Of a stretch of 49,393 bases of DNA, positions 8,213 through 15,655 are shown piece after piece. The first letter of the stretch is position 1; each line of letters begins with the position of its first letter. Source of the DNA: a virus; IMG/VR virus record IMGVR_UViG_3300027708_000107, positions 1-49,393 of that record; one strand, 5' to 3'. Below the pieces are notes generated by a model, which searched no databases, was not told where the DNA came from, and saw nothing but the letters and a program-made list of their open reading frames with translations. The position numbers and the translations under genes are program-made.

Positions 8213-8470
8213 TTATTGGTTGTTTTTTAGATTTTTCTCAAAGAGATTTGCGATTTTACAAATAGACTTTTTGACAATTGCCCAATCTTCATCTTCCTTA
8301 TCAGTTTCATCGACATATTGTTCTAGAGATTTCCAGAAGTCTAATAGTTGTTCACTATCAAGAGAATCAATTGTTTTGATCAATTTCTTTACTGTATTGT
8401 TTTCAGTTTCATAAGCTTCCTTTGCGGCTTCACTTAGAAAATGTCGCGTGATATTAATAGTGTCTTTCAT
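8213..8470 (-). CDS. small late protein with leader-like N-terminus
   Basis: An 85-residue acidic helical protein starting MKDTINITRHFLSEAAKEAY. The sequence FLSE/A fits the [L/I]xE cut pattern shared by many genes here. The rest is a charged coiled coil ending NLFEKNLKNNQ. It lies between two late genes with 7-bp spacing to its upstream neighbour. I infer a minor internal head protein. Confidence 0.65.
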   Translation of the reverse strand: MKDTINITRHFLSEAAKEAYETENNTVKKLIKTIDSLDSEQLLDFWKSLEQYVDETDKEDEDWAIVKKSICKIANLFEKNLKNNQ

Positions 8471-8477
8471 ATTATTT

Positions 8478-9461
8478 TTAGTCTTTGTCCATAATTTCAG
8501 ATTTTACATTATCCCAAATATCTAATGCTTTGTCTATATGATCATGTATTTCAGCAAAATCATCTGTATACCCTTTACCAAACTCCTTTATAATACTCTT
8601 TGCCAGATTACTGGTAGGAGCAAAAGTATTATATGCATTATTAATAGCTTCATCTGCATTTTTGAATCCTAAAGATGGAATATACTTTTCTGCAATGGCT
8701 AGATTAATACTCCTCTTGATATTTTTATCAAGTTCTTCTCTAATATTAATAGATTCTCCCAAAATCATTTCAATAGCCTTAATTTTCTTAGAAGCCCCGA
8801 CTCCTATTGGTTTTATAATAACAATATCACATCCTTTTTCTCCTGGGAGATAATCTTGAACTTCAGGAGTAATTTCAATATCTTTAAGTTTCTTTATGAT
8901 AGATTGAACTTCTTTATCTGATTGATTTACAGAATAACTCTTAGTGATTACAGTTTCTTCAAGAGATTCGTTCTTCTTTCTGAGTTTAGCTAAAACTGCT
9001 CCAGCAACTCGTTCTCCAGCTTCTTTTGAACCATATTCTTTAGCAGCTTTATCAGCAATTTTTTTAAATGTTTTACCGGGCTTTCCAATATCTTTACCAG
9101 CGTGAGCTTTCTTAGCACTATAATCTAGTTTTTCATCAATACCTTCACATGCATCCCACAAAGCTTCCTTTGCTTTCTCTTCTTGTTTATCACTCAATTC
9201 TACTTCGTCTCCATTCTCATCTTTTGCTGATAGGATTTCAATCTCCGCTTCATCATCTGGCTCCATTTGTTGACCATGTGCATCTTTACTACCTTTTATG
9301 GATGGGGTATATTCGCCAATCACAGAGATTTCTTTATCATCTTCATCATAGATTGTAGCTTTGATTGTTTTCTTAGTAGCTTCAGTAACCGCACCTTTCA
9401 GAATTGCTTCTGCGGCTTCATACATTTCATCTTTATAGGAATGGTAAAAATTGTTTTTCAT
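8478..9461 (-). CDS. late protein with head-targeting-like leader
   Basis: I start this at ATG 9461 (MKNNFYHSYKDEMYEAAEAI), giving 327 residues, because two TATAAATA boxes lie just upstream and the N-terminus aligns with the gene at 7240-8199. A cut site VTE/A follows near residue 27. The middle (EKLDYSAKKAHAGKDIGKPG, then KIADKAAKEYGSKEAGERVA) resembles short lysine-rich segments in other phage and bacterial proteins. The remainder is helical and acidic. Function unknown. Confidence 0.7.
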   Translation of the reverse strand: MKNNFYHSYKDEMYEAAEAILKGAVTEATKKTIKATIYDEDDKEISVIGEYTPSIKGSKDAHGQQMEPDDEAEIEILSAKDENGDEVELSDKQEEKAKEALWDACEGIDEKLDYSAKKAHAGKDIGKPGKTFKKIADKAAKEYGSKEAGERVAGAVLAKLRKKNESLEETVITKSYSVNQSDKEVQSIIKKLKDIEITPEVQDYLPGEKGCDIVIIKPIGVGASKKIKAIEMILGESINIREELDKNIKRSINLAIAEKYIPSLGFKNADEAINNAYNTFAPTSNLAKSIIKEFGKGYTDDFAEIHDHIDKALDIWDNVKSEIMDKD

Positions 9462-9466
9462 ATATG

Positions 9467-9480
9467 TATTTATATTTATA
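9467..9480 (-). promoter_or_regulatory. tandem late promoter boxes
   Basis: Two overlapping TATAAATA copies (9467-9474 and 9473-9480) on the minus strand; the nearer is 5 nt from the ATG at 9461. Confidence 0.7.
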
Positions 9481-9518
9481 TGCAAAAAATCATCACATTT
9501 TGTTCTCATAATATTTGT

Positions 9519-10736
9519 TTAATCACGAAACGGATCTTCAATATCATCTCCCGCCATAGCAACGCCAATCGGAGTTAAGGTATGAAGAATCTTAATAGTT
9601 TCTCCTTGAGCAGACAACACTTCATTCAATCGCTTATAGCAATGCGGAGATTCATCAGTACCAGCACCACGAAGACAAACTCCTGCATTTTTAACCCAAT
9701 CAGTCATCATAGTCTGAGATACAACTCCTTCAGACACCCGAGTCTTCTTACCCTTGATCCATTTGGAGCGACCCGCAGCCTGCGACCTAGAGAGTACGCG
9801 ACCAGCTCCGTGAACTGTTGAGTACATTGCAATTTTTGATAGATCAGAATCAACACCTTCAAGAATAACAGAATCTTCTCCCATGGTACCACCAACAAAT
9901 CCTTTTTGACCAGGAAATGCGGGAGTTGCTCCTTTACGATGAACCCATAAATCTTCCCCATCATGATTTTCTAACCATGCAAAGTTATGATGATTATGAA
10001 CTTCTTCAAAAATTTCAACACCAAGGATTCGAGCAACTTCAGCACACACCCAGTCTCGTCCAGTGTAGGCATATTCTCCAGCTAATTTCAAGGCTGCAAT
10101 ATATTCACGCCCTAGATCAGAATTAACATCAAGCAAAGCAGGAGCTACATTGATGCCATCAGTGCCGCCACCAGCTTTGATATAATGAGATGCAATCTTA
10201 TGTCCAAGTCCTCGTGAACCAAAGTGAACACCTACCCAGATACGGAGAAATTCATCATGAAAAATATCAACGTAGTGATTCCCCGACCCAACAGTACCTA
10301 ACTGATTACGAGCCATATCTTTGAGATCATTGAGTAAAGGAATATCATTCCATACAGGAGAATCAAATATAGCATGTTCATCGGGTTTCTTTTGTCTGAC
10401 AATATGTTTAGAATTTGAAACACGTCCAATACCAAATGAGATATTACGAACAATTGTATCCATGATTTTTTCAATATCCTTATGAACATCAAGGAGAGTT
10501 GCATTAGTCAGAACAGCTAAGTTTCCGCATGCACAATCAAATCCGACTGCTGATGGAGAAATCTTATCTTTGTAAGCAATAATTCCGCCAATTGGGATGG
10601 AATAACCTAAGTGGTGATCTCCTGCCAATACAGCTTTATATCCGCCGAAATCCATTGCAAAATCCATCTGGTCAATTGCATTTTGTAATGGTTCCCCAAA
10701 GACGGGAATATTTTTATTTTTACCTAGGAGTTGCAT
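9519..10736 (-). CDS. rtcB: RtcB-type RNA-splicing ligase
   Basis: A 405-residue protein with the RtcB signatures in order: AVLAGDHHLGYSIPIGG, AVGFDCACGN (metal-binding Asp/Cys), GTVGSGNHYVDI, VHFGSRGLGH, a HNHHNFAW segment, WVHRKGATPA and STVHGAGRVLSR, which contains the histidine that becomes guanylylated. RtcB joins 2',3'-cyclic phosphate or 3'-phosphate RNA ends to 5'-OH ends using GTP and Mn2+. In a phage carrying many tRNAs the likely job is repair of tRNAs cut by host anticodon nucleases. All catalytic motifs look intact. Confidence 0.92.
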   Translation of the reverse strand: MQLLGKNKNIPVFGEPLQNAIDQMDFAMDFGGYKAVLAGDHHLGYSIPIGGIIAYKDKISPSAVGFDCACGNLAVLTNATLLDVHKDIEKIMDTIVRNISFGIGRVSNSKHIVRQKKPDEHAIFDSPVWNDIPLLNDLKDMARNQLGTVGSGNHYVDIFHDEFLRIWVGVHFGSRGLGHKIASHYIKAGGGTDGINVAPALLDVNSDLGREYIAALKLAGEYAYTGRDWVCAEVARILGVEIFEEVHNHHNFAWLENHDGEDLWVHRKGATPAFPGQKGFVGGTMGEDSVILEGVDSDLSKIAMYSTVHGAGRVLSRSQAAGRSKWIKGKKTRVSEGVVSQTMMTDWVKNAGVCLRGAGTDESPHCYKRLNEVLSAQGETIKILHTLTPIGVAMAGDDIEDPFRD

Positions 10737-10742
10737 ATGAGA

Positions 10743-11120
10743 TTATAGATGTTCTCCAAATAGTTTAGTTTCTCCGTCACACATCTCAAATCCGTGTGCA
10801 TAATAGCCATTATGACAATTCCACAATGTTAGAAATAATTCTTCATTATTTACATCAATAAGGCGGAACACAGCAGATCCACCACACTCGTAAATATGAT
10901 GATTATCAAGAGTATTATAAAATGTAGTGTCAAATTTATATAGACTAAAATCCAAATGTGGATCAGTTATTAGTTCTTTTACATCAATATCATCCGTAGG
11001 ACAGTCCTTAGTTATAACCCAACCATAACATTCACAACAGCAGGGCTATAATCAAATCCTACAAAGACATTATAATCATCCACAAAGTTTACTTTACCGT
11101 TTCTTTCAAATGTTTTCATA
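10743..11120 (-). pseudogene. conserved small protein with one-base frameshift
   Basis: The first half runs from ATG 11118-11120 (MKTFERNGKVNFVDDYNVFV) and drifts out of frame near 11043-11046, ending at 11012. The second half is open in the next frame (CCCECYGWVITKDCP... GGSAVFRLIDVNN... LWNCHNGYYAHGFEM) to 10743. One extra C in the CCC at about 11044 gives a single protein of about 125 residues. The MKTFxRNGKVNFVD start and the CHNGYYxHGF end are characteristic of one small widespread family of unknown function. The break is either a real mutation or a sequencing error. Confidence 0.7.
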
Positions 11121-11123
11121 TTA

Positions 11124-11747
11124 TTAGTTATCAGAAATGTTACAATATTCTTGACCATTATCAGAAGGTGGCAATTCCATCCACAGATCAAGAACCCAAA
11201 TTTTATTATCATTAGGAGGAATCTCTGCCTCTTGCCATGAGCCATCTTTAAATGCAACTACAGCAGGTATAAAAGTTTTTCCTGATAATGCCAAAGAACC
11301 CTTACATTTTGCAAGAATATATGTACCATCTTTTGGTGCAGTCTCAATCGGTTTCCAATTTGTGTTCATATCGTTATTTCGTTTGTTGTGATTATTGCGA
11401 AACCATGCAGGGCTTGGATATCGTGGAAAGTCTTTTGCAGGTTGAGATTGTCGAATGATAGTCATGCATTTATCAAGGACTGTTTGTTGGAAACTTCTTT
11501 CCGGAAATCCAAACCATTTATCTCTGGCTGGATCAAGATCATATATAAATTCCATCAGAGTTCCTCCTCTGAGTTCAAAATATTCAATGATCTCAATGAG
11601 GCCATGAATTACATACTGAATCGGAACATGTTCAACTCGAAGGGCTTTACCATATCCATAAATTCGTTGCATGATTCTGATATTCGGCTTGTTTCGCTTA
11701 CATTGCCGAATCAACATTAGTTGCCAATCTTCAATTTCTGTTTTCAT
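11124..11747 (-). CDS. two-part protein with DUF551-like C-terminus
   Basis: I start at ATG 11747 (MKTEIEDWQLMLIRQCKRNK), giving 207 residues. Residues 1-125 are helical with an unrecognised pattern. From about residue 127 (MNTNWKPIETAPKDGTYILA) the sequence looks like the W-x-PIETAPKDG family of small proteins (DUF551-like), which usually stand alone. Either this is a fusion, or two genes whose separating stop was lost. It has 2 bp to the gene upstream. Confidence 0.6.
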   Translation of the reverse strand: MKTEIEDWQLMLIRQCKRNKPNIRIMQRIYGYGKALRVEHVPIQYVIHGLIEIIEYFELRGGTLMEFIYDLDPARDKWFGFPERSFQQTVLDKCMTIIRQSQPAKDFPRYPSPAWFRNNHNKRNNDMNTNWKPIETAPKDGTYILAKCKGSLALSGKTFIPAVVAFKDGSWQEAEIPPNDNKIWVLDLWMELPPSDNGQEYCNISDN

Positions 11748-11748
11748 A

Positions 11749-12012
11749 TTAGTCTCCAATTGTGTTAAGAGCATTTTCCGCAGTATCAAACTGACCATAG
11801 CAATTTTTACAGTCTTGAAACAGTGCCAATGCACTATGAAGAATTTCTCGGTCTTTCCTCAATTCTTCAATCGCAGCATGAAAAGCATAAAATCCTTGAA
11901 CTAACAATTCAACGCGTTCTGGAAGTGTGTCTTTGGCAATCAAATATCCTTCAGGAATAAATGCAGTAGCTCGATCAATCTGGTCTTGTAAAAATTTAAT
12001 TTTTGTTTTCAT
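11749..12012 (-). CDS. hypothetical helical protein
   Basis: An 87-residue protein starting MKTKIKFLQDQIDRATAFIP, mostly helical, with a long helix around FYAFHAAIEELRKDREILHS and a CKNC pair near residue 68. It is part of the early minus-strand operon. No family recognised. Confidence 0.7.
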   Translation of the reverse strand: MKTKIKFLQDQIDRATAFIPEGYLIAKDTLPERVELLVQGFYAFHAAIEELRKDREILHSALALFQDCKNCYGQFDTAENALNTIGD

Positions 12013-12028
12013 AATTTAGTAATGATTT

Positions 12029-12235
12029 TTAAGTAGGATCAACAAACGTAATCATACCAGTAGGGCAAAGCATCTCCTCTTCGGTTACATAATAAATGCA
12101 ACCATAATCATGCATAAGATAGATTCTCTTCTTTAAAGAATTTGCTTTAAAGATTGCTGATTCAAGACATTCTATTGCAAACGTTTCATCGAATTCCCAA
12201 TCATATGATGTAATTTTTTCAATTTGTACTTTCAT
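12029..12235 (-). CDS. hypothetical protein
   Basis: A 68-residue protein starting MKVQIEKITSYDWEFDETFA. It contains YLMHDYGCIYYVTEEEM and ends FVDPT. The corrected frame of the upstream frameshifted gene reads straight into this start without a stop. Function unknown. Confidence 0.65.
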   Translation of the reverse strand: MKVQIEKITSYDWEFDETFAIECLESAIFKANSLKKRIYLMHDYGCIYYVTEEEMLCPTGMITFVDPT

Positions 12236-12375
12236 GTTAATGCGGGCCTTAATATCTTCTAAACTCTTACTATGTTTATCATATAATTTCTGGAATGTCG
12301 AAAGATCCCCTTACTCATTTCTTTCAATAATTTACGAATGTCTTTGTCTTTTAAAGATTTGATGTCTTCTTTCAT
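12236..12375 (-). pseudogene. small gene with frameshift at a G4 run
   Basis: ATG at 12375 opens MKEDIKSLKDKDIRKLLKEM, but the frame soon turns unlike protein and stops after 38 codons. One base later the alternative frame continues as DLSTFQKLYDKHSKSLEDIK, a convincing helical continuation, up to 12236. One more G in the GGGG at about 12307-12310 would restore it. It is the third homopolymer frameshift in 8 kb. Confidence 0.55.
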
Positions 12376-12440
12376 AAAGTTATCCTGGTTGAGAACCAAT
12401 AGCAATAATCATCTTGTAAACTTTATCAGAACCTTTTCAT

Positions 12441-12695
12441 TCAAATATGATCCGGAACTAGAAAAAATGCATACTTAGAAACAAGATTACTTTCGTAAAT
12501 TTTCCGTTTTAGAAGAAATTCTTCTCCAGAAGGTATATTATCACAAGCAAATTTAAAAATTGCATTTGCTGGAACATCCTTACATTTGAATGGAATTAGT
12601 AGAATCCCATCACGAACAATATTACCCGGCATTACTACAACAGGTGGGCTGAAATTATAAACACGAACTCCAGTGTTGAAATAAAAAGTTTTCAT
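12441..12695 (-). CDS. conserved phage early protein, unknown function
   Basis: An 84-residue protein starting MKTFYFNTGVRVYNFSPPVV. It has a beta-rich centre (MPGNIVRDGILLIPFKCKDV), ANAIFKFACDN and an ending SKYAFFLVPDHI. I have seen this pattern of motifs in small proteins of other T4-like phages but cannot name a role. Between it and 12375 about 60 bp remain, holding only a possible 19-codon remnant. Confidence 0.65.
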   Translation of the reverse strand: MKTFYFNTGVRVYNFSPPVVVMPGNIVRDGILLIPFKCKDVPANAIFKFACDNIPSGEEFLLKRKIYESNLVSKYAFFLVPDHI

Positions 12696-12727
12696 ATATT
12701 TTAGTAGTTCTTGAGATGAATAAACTT

Positions 12728-12868
12728 TTATTTGTTTTCTTCCATGATTTCAATTAAAGTCTTGGCACAATATTCATACCATTCTTTTTCAGAAATAAAC
12801 TTCTTTCTAAATCTTTTCAGCATCAAATAATATTCTTCTTGGCGGAGAGTTTCGGGGGAATCATTCAT
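12728..12868 (-). CDS. small helical protein
   Basis: A 46-residue protein from ATG 12868 (MNDSPETLRQEEYYLMLKRF) to 12728. The longer upstream frame would overlap the next gene extensively, so I chose this ATG, which overlaps that gene's stop region. It is strongly charged and helical. Function unknown. Confidence 0.55.
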   Translation of the reverse strand: MNDSPETLRQEEYYLMLKRFRKKFISEKEWYEYCAKTLIEIMEENK

Positions 12869-12872
12869 AATA

Positions 12873-13094
12873 TTAGCGATTAACGATTGTTGCAAACTTG
12901 CGGGTATCGACTTTGAAAAATGATACATTACGGTCAGAATTCCAGCCAGACCAGACGAACAGTTTGCCGTCATATCGAAGAACTTTATTGGTCAACTTTT
13001 TCACATCATCCAATCCATTGGGACAATCAACATGAAGAGCAATTCCGTCGTAGAATAGGATCGCAATTTGATCCGTGGCGATTTTGGCAGTCAT
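12873..13094 (-). CDS. hypothetical early protein
   Basis: A 73-residue protein starting MTAKIATDQIAILFYDGIAL with VDCPNGLDDVKKLTNKVLRY following. It is the first gene after the promoter at 13127-13155 and heads the operon through rtcB or beyond. No family recognised. Confidence 0.7.
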   Translation of the reverse strand: MTAKIATDQIAILFYDGIALHVDCPNGLDDVKKLTNKVLRYDGKLFVWSGWNSDRNVSFFKVDTRKFATIVNR

Positions 13095-13126
13095 GGTGTG
13101 TTGTGGTTGGTGTTCCTTACGGGATC

Positions 13127-13155
13127 AATATACCACAAAAACCGGGATCTGTAAA
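13127..13155 (-). promoter_or_regulatory. early sigma70-type promoter
   Basis: TTTACA, 17 bp, TATATT on the minus strand with GCACTTTTTTG upstream and GATCCCGTAAGG downstream. It lies about 33 bp before ATG 13094. Confidence 0.9.
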
Positions 13156-13230
13156 CAAAAAAGTGCATAAAAATGTGAAAATAAATTAAGTCATTGATTT
13201 GCAACAAGTTACGGTTTCAATTTTAAACAC

Positions 13231-13261
13231 AAAAAAGCGGAAATCCGTGAAGAAATCCGCT
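13231..13261 (-). terminator. intrinsic terminator
   Basis: On the minus strand AGCGGA and TCCGCT form a 6-bp stem, followed by TTTTTT. It comes 18 bp after the stop of the membrane-protein gene at 13279. Confidence 0.75.
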
Positions 13262-13278
13262 AATTTAAGTAAATTAAC

Positions 13279-13731
13279 CTAAAGTTTTTTCTTTGTCTTT
13301 ATTGGTTTCATCACACAGCTATGAATCTCTTGAGTCAAGTCAGTATTCATTTTAAGCTGTTCACGTAATTCACCCTGTTGTTTCAGAATATTCTCGGCAT
13401 CCTTAAATGTTTGCAATGCTCTTCTATCAGAAGCTTTAGCCGAAACTTTTTGCCCAACCATAATTACTGATAGAAGTACCAGTTGTAAAAAAGTTTGTGC
13501 TATCCATGAGATTATTGTTGATATCCCACCTTCTAATGCTGTAGGAAAACTTATTAAAGCAAGTCCTGCAAATAGATAAGCACACCACATAGTAGATACA
13601 GCATTAGTAATAGTAACTGCTAGTTTGCCATTAAAGCCGTAAAGATCAGACCAAGTTAAAGGGATTATTGCTTTTGGAATCTTTGGTTTTTTCGCCTTAG
13701 CTTTAGAAGGATGAAAGAATGGTGTTGCCAT
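13279..13731 (-). CDS. small membrane protein, late
   Basis: A 150-residue protein. A basic, proline-rich N-terminus (KAKAKKPKIPKAIIPL) precedes two hydrophobic segments (about residues 48-66 and 77-95). The end of the second, FLQLVLLSVIMVGQ, leads into KASDRRALQTFKDAENIL, a pattern seen in DUF1003-like small membrane proteins. The C-terminal tail is a charged helix. A near-consensus late box (GATAAATA) sits 5 nt before the ATG. Likely inner-membrane, role unknown. Confidence 0.65.
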   Translation of the reverse strand: MATPFFHPSKAKAKKPKIPKAIIPLTWSDLYGFNGKLAVTITNAVSTMWCAYLFAGLALISFPTALEGGISTIISWIAQTFLQLVLLSVIMVGQKVSAKASDRRALQTFKDAENILKQQGELREQLKMNTDLTQEIHSCVMKPIKTKKKL

Positions 13732-13736
13732 AGTTA

Positions 13737-13744
13737 TATTTATC
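13737..13744 (-). promoter_or_regulatory. late promoter, one mismatch
   Basis: GATAAATA on the minus strand, 5 nt before ATG 13731; same placement as the consensus boxes. Confidence 0.5.
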
Positions 13745-13816
13745 TTTTGCGGTCAGATTTACTGACATCTATGGTTTACTACTCCCGTTGCTCTACACTT
13801 TGAGCTACTCAAAAGA
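13743..13816 (-). ncRNA. degenerate tRNA-like element
   Basis: Ends pair as TCTTTTG/CAAAAGA (7 bp), and a D-arm-like GCTC...GAGC is present, but the anticodon and T arms do not form. The length (74 nt) is that of a tRNA. Probably a decayed tRNA gene. Confidence 0.4.
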
Positions 13817-13820
13817 AAAA

Positions 13821-13921
13821 TGGCGCACGATCTGGTGTTTAAACCTCTCCTTATTTCGGTCCATCACTAAGCTTTTGTGAATCTTCGCCGAATAGGAAGC
13901 AATCTTGAGATTGCGTCGTGC
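13821..13921 (-). ncRNA. structured tRNA-like RNA ending in CCA
   Basis: Closed by GCACGA/TCGTGC and ending GCCA. Inside are a 6-bp hairpin with a TCAA loop (GCAATC...GATTGC), a long-range stem CCTATTCGG with CCGAAATAAGG (two bulges), and a TCAC...GTGA hairpin. It does not read as a normal tRNA. Confidence 0.4.
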
Positions 13922-14099
13922 ATATAAAAAAAGAATTGTTACCCACTACCAGGAAAACCGGAGGAACGATATATGTTGTAATCACTTCAACTTTACGTTC
14001 GCGGGCTGGATTTTTCTATGGTGCATCAACAATTGATTAGATTATTCTTCTCCATAGAATACTCTATACATATGTAGCGTATAGAGGCAGGCAACAAAA
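13922..14099 (-). other. non-coding stretch with hairpins
   Basis: No convincing ORF. TTCTATGG (14014-14021) pairs with CCATAGAA (14052-14059), and CTCTATAC (14062-14069) pairs with GTATAGAG (14079-14086). It would be transcribed as the tail of the late mRNA from 14648 and may be a structured RNA. Confidence 0.4.
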
Positions 14100-14648
14100 T
14101 TAAGAGATTATTTCTAAGTCTTGATTATTAAACACAACTACTGTATTATAACCACTTTCATTTATCATAATAGCAGAAACAGGAAGATGTTTTTTTATAA
14201 TAATGTTGGATATTATCCAGTTTATTATTTCGCTGGTGGTAAAATAACCATCATCATAATCATTATTATCATATCTAGGTTCAATATGACTATCAATATT
14301 TAAATATACTTCATCTATATAACGATCACCCCCCTTAATATCGGAAAGCACGTCTATAATAAAATCTTTTACTTCATTATAGTCAATATTATCATTTACA
14401 TCAAAATCCGTTAAATCTAATACAGGTTGTGATGGAGTGAATAATACTTTTACAAGAGCTCCACCTCGACTGGAATAATAATCAATTATTCCGTTCTTAG
14501 GTTCTGTAGCAAACCACAGTCCATGTTTTATCGGATCTATCTTAGATAATTTACTTAAACTTCCATGATATAATATCATTTCTTTAGTAGATTCCTGTAA
14601 CACTGTTTCATTTAAGATATGACGAGCTACTTCAATTAATGTTTTCAT
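14100..14648 (-). CDS. ADP-ribosyltransferase-like protein, probably head-packaged
   Basis: A 182-residue protein. The N-terminus (MKTLIEVARHILNETVLQES) fits the leader pattern here, with cut sites ILNE/T or VLQE/S. Next come MILYHGSLSKLSKI, HGLWFATEP, IIDYYSSRGGALVKVLF and PVLDLTDFDV. This order (YHG, G-x-[WY]-F-x-T, A/D-x-YY, V-x-V) is that of small ART/PARP-fold proteins. The catalytic glutamate is not obvious. T4 Alt is a packaged ART, so injection is plausible. The late promoter is 6 nt upstream. Confidence 0.5.
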   Translation of the reverse strand: MKTLIEVARHILNETVLQESTKEMILYHGSLSKLSKIDPIKHGLWFATEPKNGIIDYYSSRGGALVKVLFTPSQPVLDLTDFDVNDNIDYNEVKDFIIDVLSDIKGGDRYIDEVYLNIDSHIEPRYDNNDYDDGYFTTSEIINWIISNIIIKKHLPVSAIMINESGYNTVVVFNNQDLEIIS

Positions 14649-14654
14649 ATATTC

Positions 14655-14662
14655 TATTTATA
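14655..14662 (-). promoter_or_regulatory. T4-type late promoter, 6 nt from ATG
   Basis: TATAAATA on the minus strand; its TAA doubles as the stop codon of the phosphoribosyltransferase-like gene. Confidence 0.75.
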
Positions 14663-15392
14663 CTTGAGCTTTAAATATTGTCAAACATTTTACTGACTCA
14701 GCACCAGCTTCTTGTAATGTTTGAAAAATAGATACTAAACTTGAACCGGATGCAATAACATCATCAATGATTAACACTTTCTTACCCTCAAATTTCTTTG
14801 CATTGCCAGTATACGAAAACACATTCTTGAGAAACTTTCTGTAAGGAGGAAGAACCCATTTCATTTGAAAATACCCAAGTTTTACACCTCTCCGAATAGA
14901 TGACTCTAATTTCTTAATAGTAGAATCTGATAACTTCTTTGATTCAAGATCTAGTGTAATTTTGGAAGGATCTTCAGCTTTTACAAAAGAATCTAGAAGA
15001 AACTCAATTCCTGGATTTCTTTCTTTAATTTTCTGGGCGAAATCTTTAGTTAAAGATGAAGATGATTTCGGAGTAACAATGATATCGACATTTAAATCTC
15101 GAATAATTTTTGTTGCATACACAGCCGATCTATTAAGAAACTGATTATAGGCACTAACATCAATATGCATAGCTTTCAAGCGTTTAAGAATGATTGTTGC
15201 ATCTGCCCCTTTTGAAGTATATAAATTAAAAACATCCAATGTAATACCTTCAATATTTTTTGTGTGTGGTTTTAATTCACTTTTACCGAATCTTAGATTG
15301 ATTAGATCTCCAGCTTTAGACTCATAATCAATAATAACTTGATTATCGGAATTCAATGTCATTGATTCCACGAATTGCAGAAATGATTTCAT
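14658..15392 (-). CDS. phosphoribosyltransferase-like protein with leader
   Basis: I start at ATG 15392 (MKSFLQFVESMTLNSD), giving 244 residues; the longer frame would run into an RNA gene. The leader MKSFLQFVE/S closely resembles the T4 capsid-targeting sequence. Near residues 201-213, VLIIDDVIASGSS is the PRPP-binding loop of type I phosphoribosyltransferases, preceded by FEGKK and followed by LVSIFQTLQEAGAESV. These enzymes transfer a ribosyl-5-phosphate group; the acceptor is unknown. Possibly packaged in the head. Confidence 0.7.
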   Translation of the reverse strand: MKSFLQFVESMTLNSDNQVIIDYESKAGDLINLRFGKSELKPHTKNIEGITLDVFNLYTSKGADATIILKRLKAMHIDVSAYNQFLNRSAVYATKIIRDLNVDIIVTPKSSSSLTKDFAQKIKERNPGIEFLLDSFVKAEDPSKITLDLESKKLSDSTIKKLESSIRRGVKLGYFQMKWVLPPYRKFLKNVFSYTGNAKKFEGKKVLIIDDVIASGSSLVSIFQTLQEAGAESVKCLTIFKAQV

Positions 15393-15396
15393 TTTG

Positions 15397-15404
15397 TATT
15401 TATA
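15397..15404 (-). promoter_or_regulatory. T4-type late promoter, 4 nt from ATG
   Basis: TATAAATA on the minus strand, separated from ATG 15392 by CAAA only. Confidence 0.75.
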
Positions 15405-15410
15405 AGAAAG

Positions 15411-15481
15411 TGGTGGAACTGCCGGGAATCTCACCCGGATCCACAACATTATTCATGTTATGTCGAAATAAATTCAGCCCC
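15411..15481 (-). ncRNA. tmRNA-like acceptor domain lacking a message domain
   Basis: A 71-nt element. The 5' end GGGGCTGA, five bases, then TTTCGAC matches the 5' end of tmRNA (GGGGCUGA...UUCGAC). The 3' end CAGTTCCACCA matches the tmRNA acceptor strand and pairs with GGGGCTG (two G-U). A T-arm CCGGG/CCCGG is present. Where tmRNA has about 300 nt of pseudoknots and message, there is only a 7-bp hairpin (ATAACAT/ATGTTGT). An odd tRNA is the alternative. Confidence 0.5.
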
Positions 15482-15491
15482 TTTTTTAAAA

Positions 15492-15565
15492 TGGCATAGC
15501 ATGTAGGTAACGATCCCACGCCAAGAAGTTTGGAATTTCTGGTTCTACCATTGAACTAATGCTAT
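15492..15565 (-). tRNA. tRNA-Trp(CCA)
   Basis: Acceptor ATAGCAT/ATGCTAT (7 bp), discriminator G, encoded CCA, D-arm GTTC/GAAC, anticodon loop TTCCAAA. The T-loop is ATCGTTA instead of TTCRANY. Confidence 0.8.
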
Positions 15566-15574
15566 ATTTAAAAA

Positions 15575-15647
15575 TGGTCCGCGCCATGCCAACGCACATG
15601 GATAGGCAGATTCGCAGTCTGCGACATTACTCTTATGCTACGCTCGG
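15575..15647 (-). tRNA. tRNA-like, anticodon GCG (Arg), degenerate
   Basis: Anticodon arm GCAGA/TCTGC with loop CTGCGAA and D-stem GCAT/ATGT are good; CCA is encoded. The acceptor has mismatches and the T-loop has eight bases (TGCGTTGG). Function doubtful. Confidence 0.5.
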
Positions 15648-15655
15648 TTTAAAAT

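Noticed and set aside
12376-12440. A 19-codon peptide (ending MIIAIGSQPG)
   Set aside because: It needs a further one-base correction and has no start or partner; too weak to list as a gene.
13279-13731. Holin for the endolysin
   Set aside because: The two-helix membrane protein is 20 kb from the endolysin and has an extended basic tail like DUF1003-type proteins; nothing specific supports a holin.
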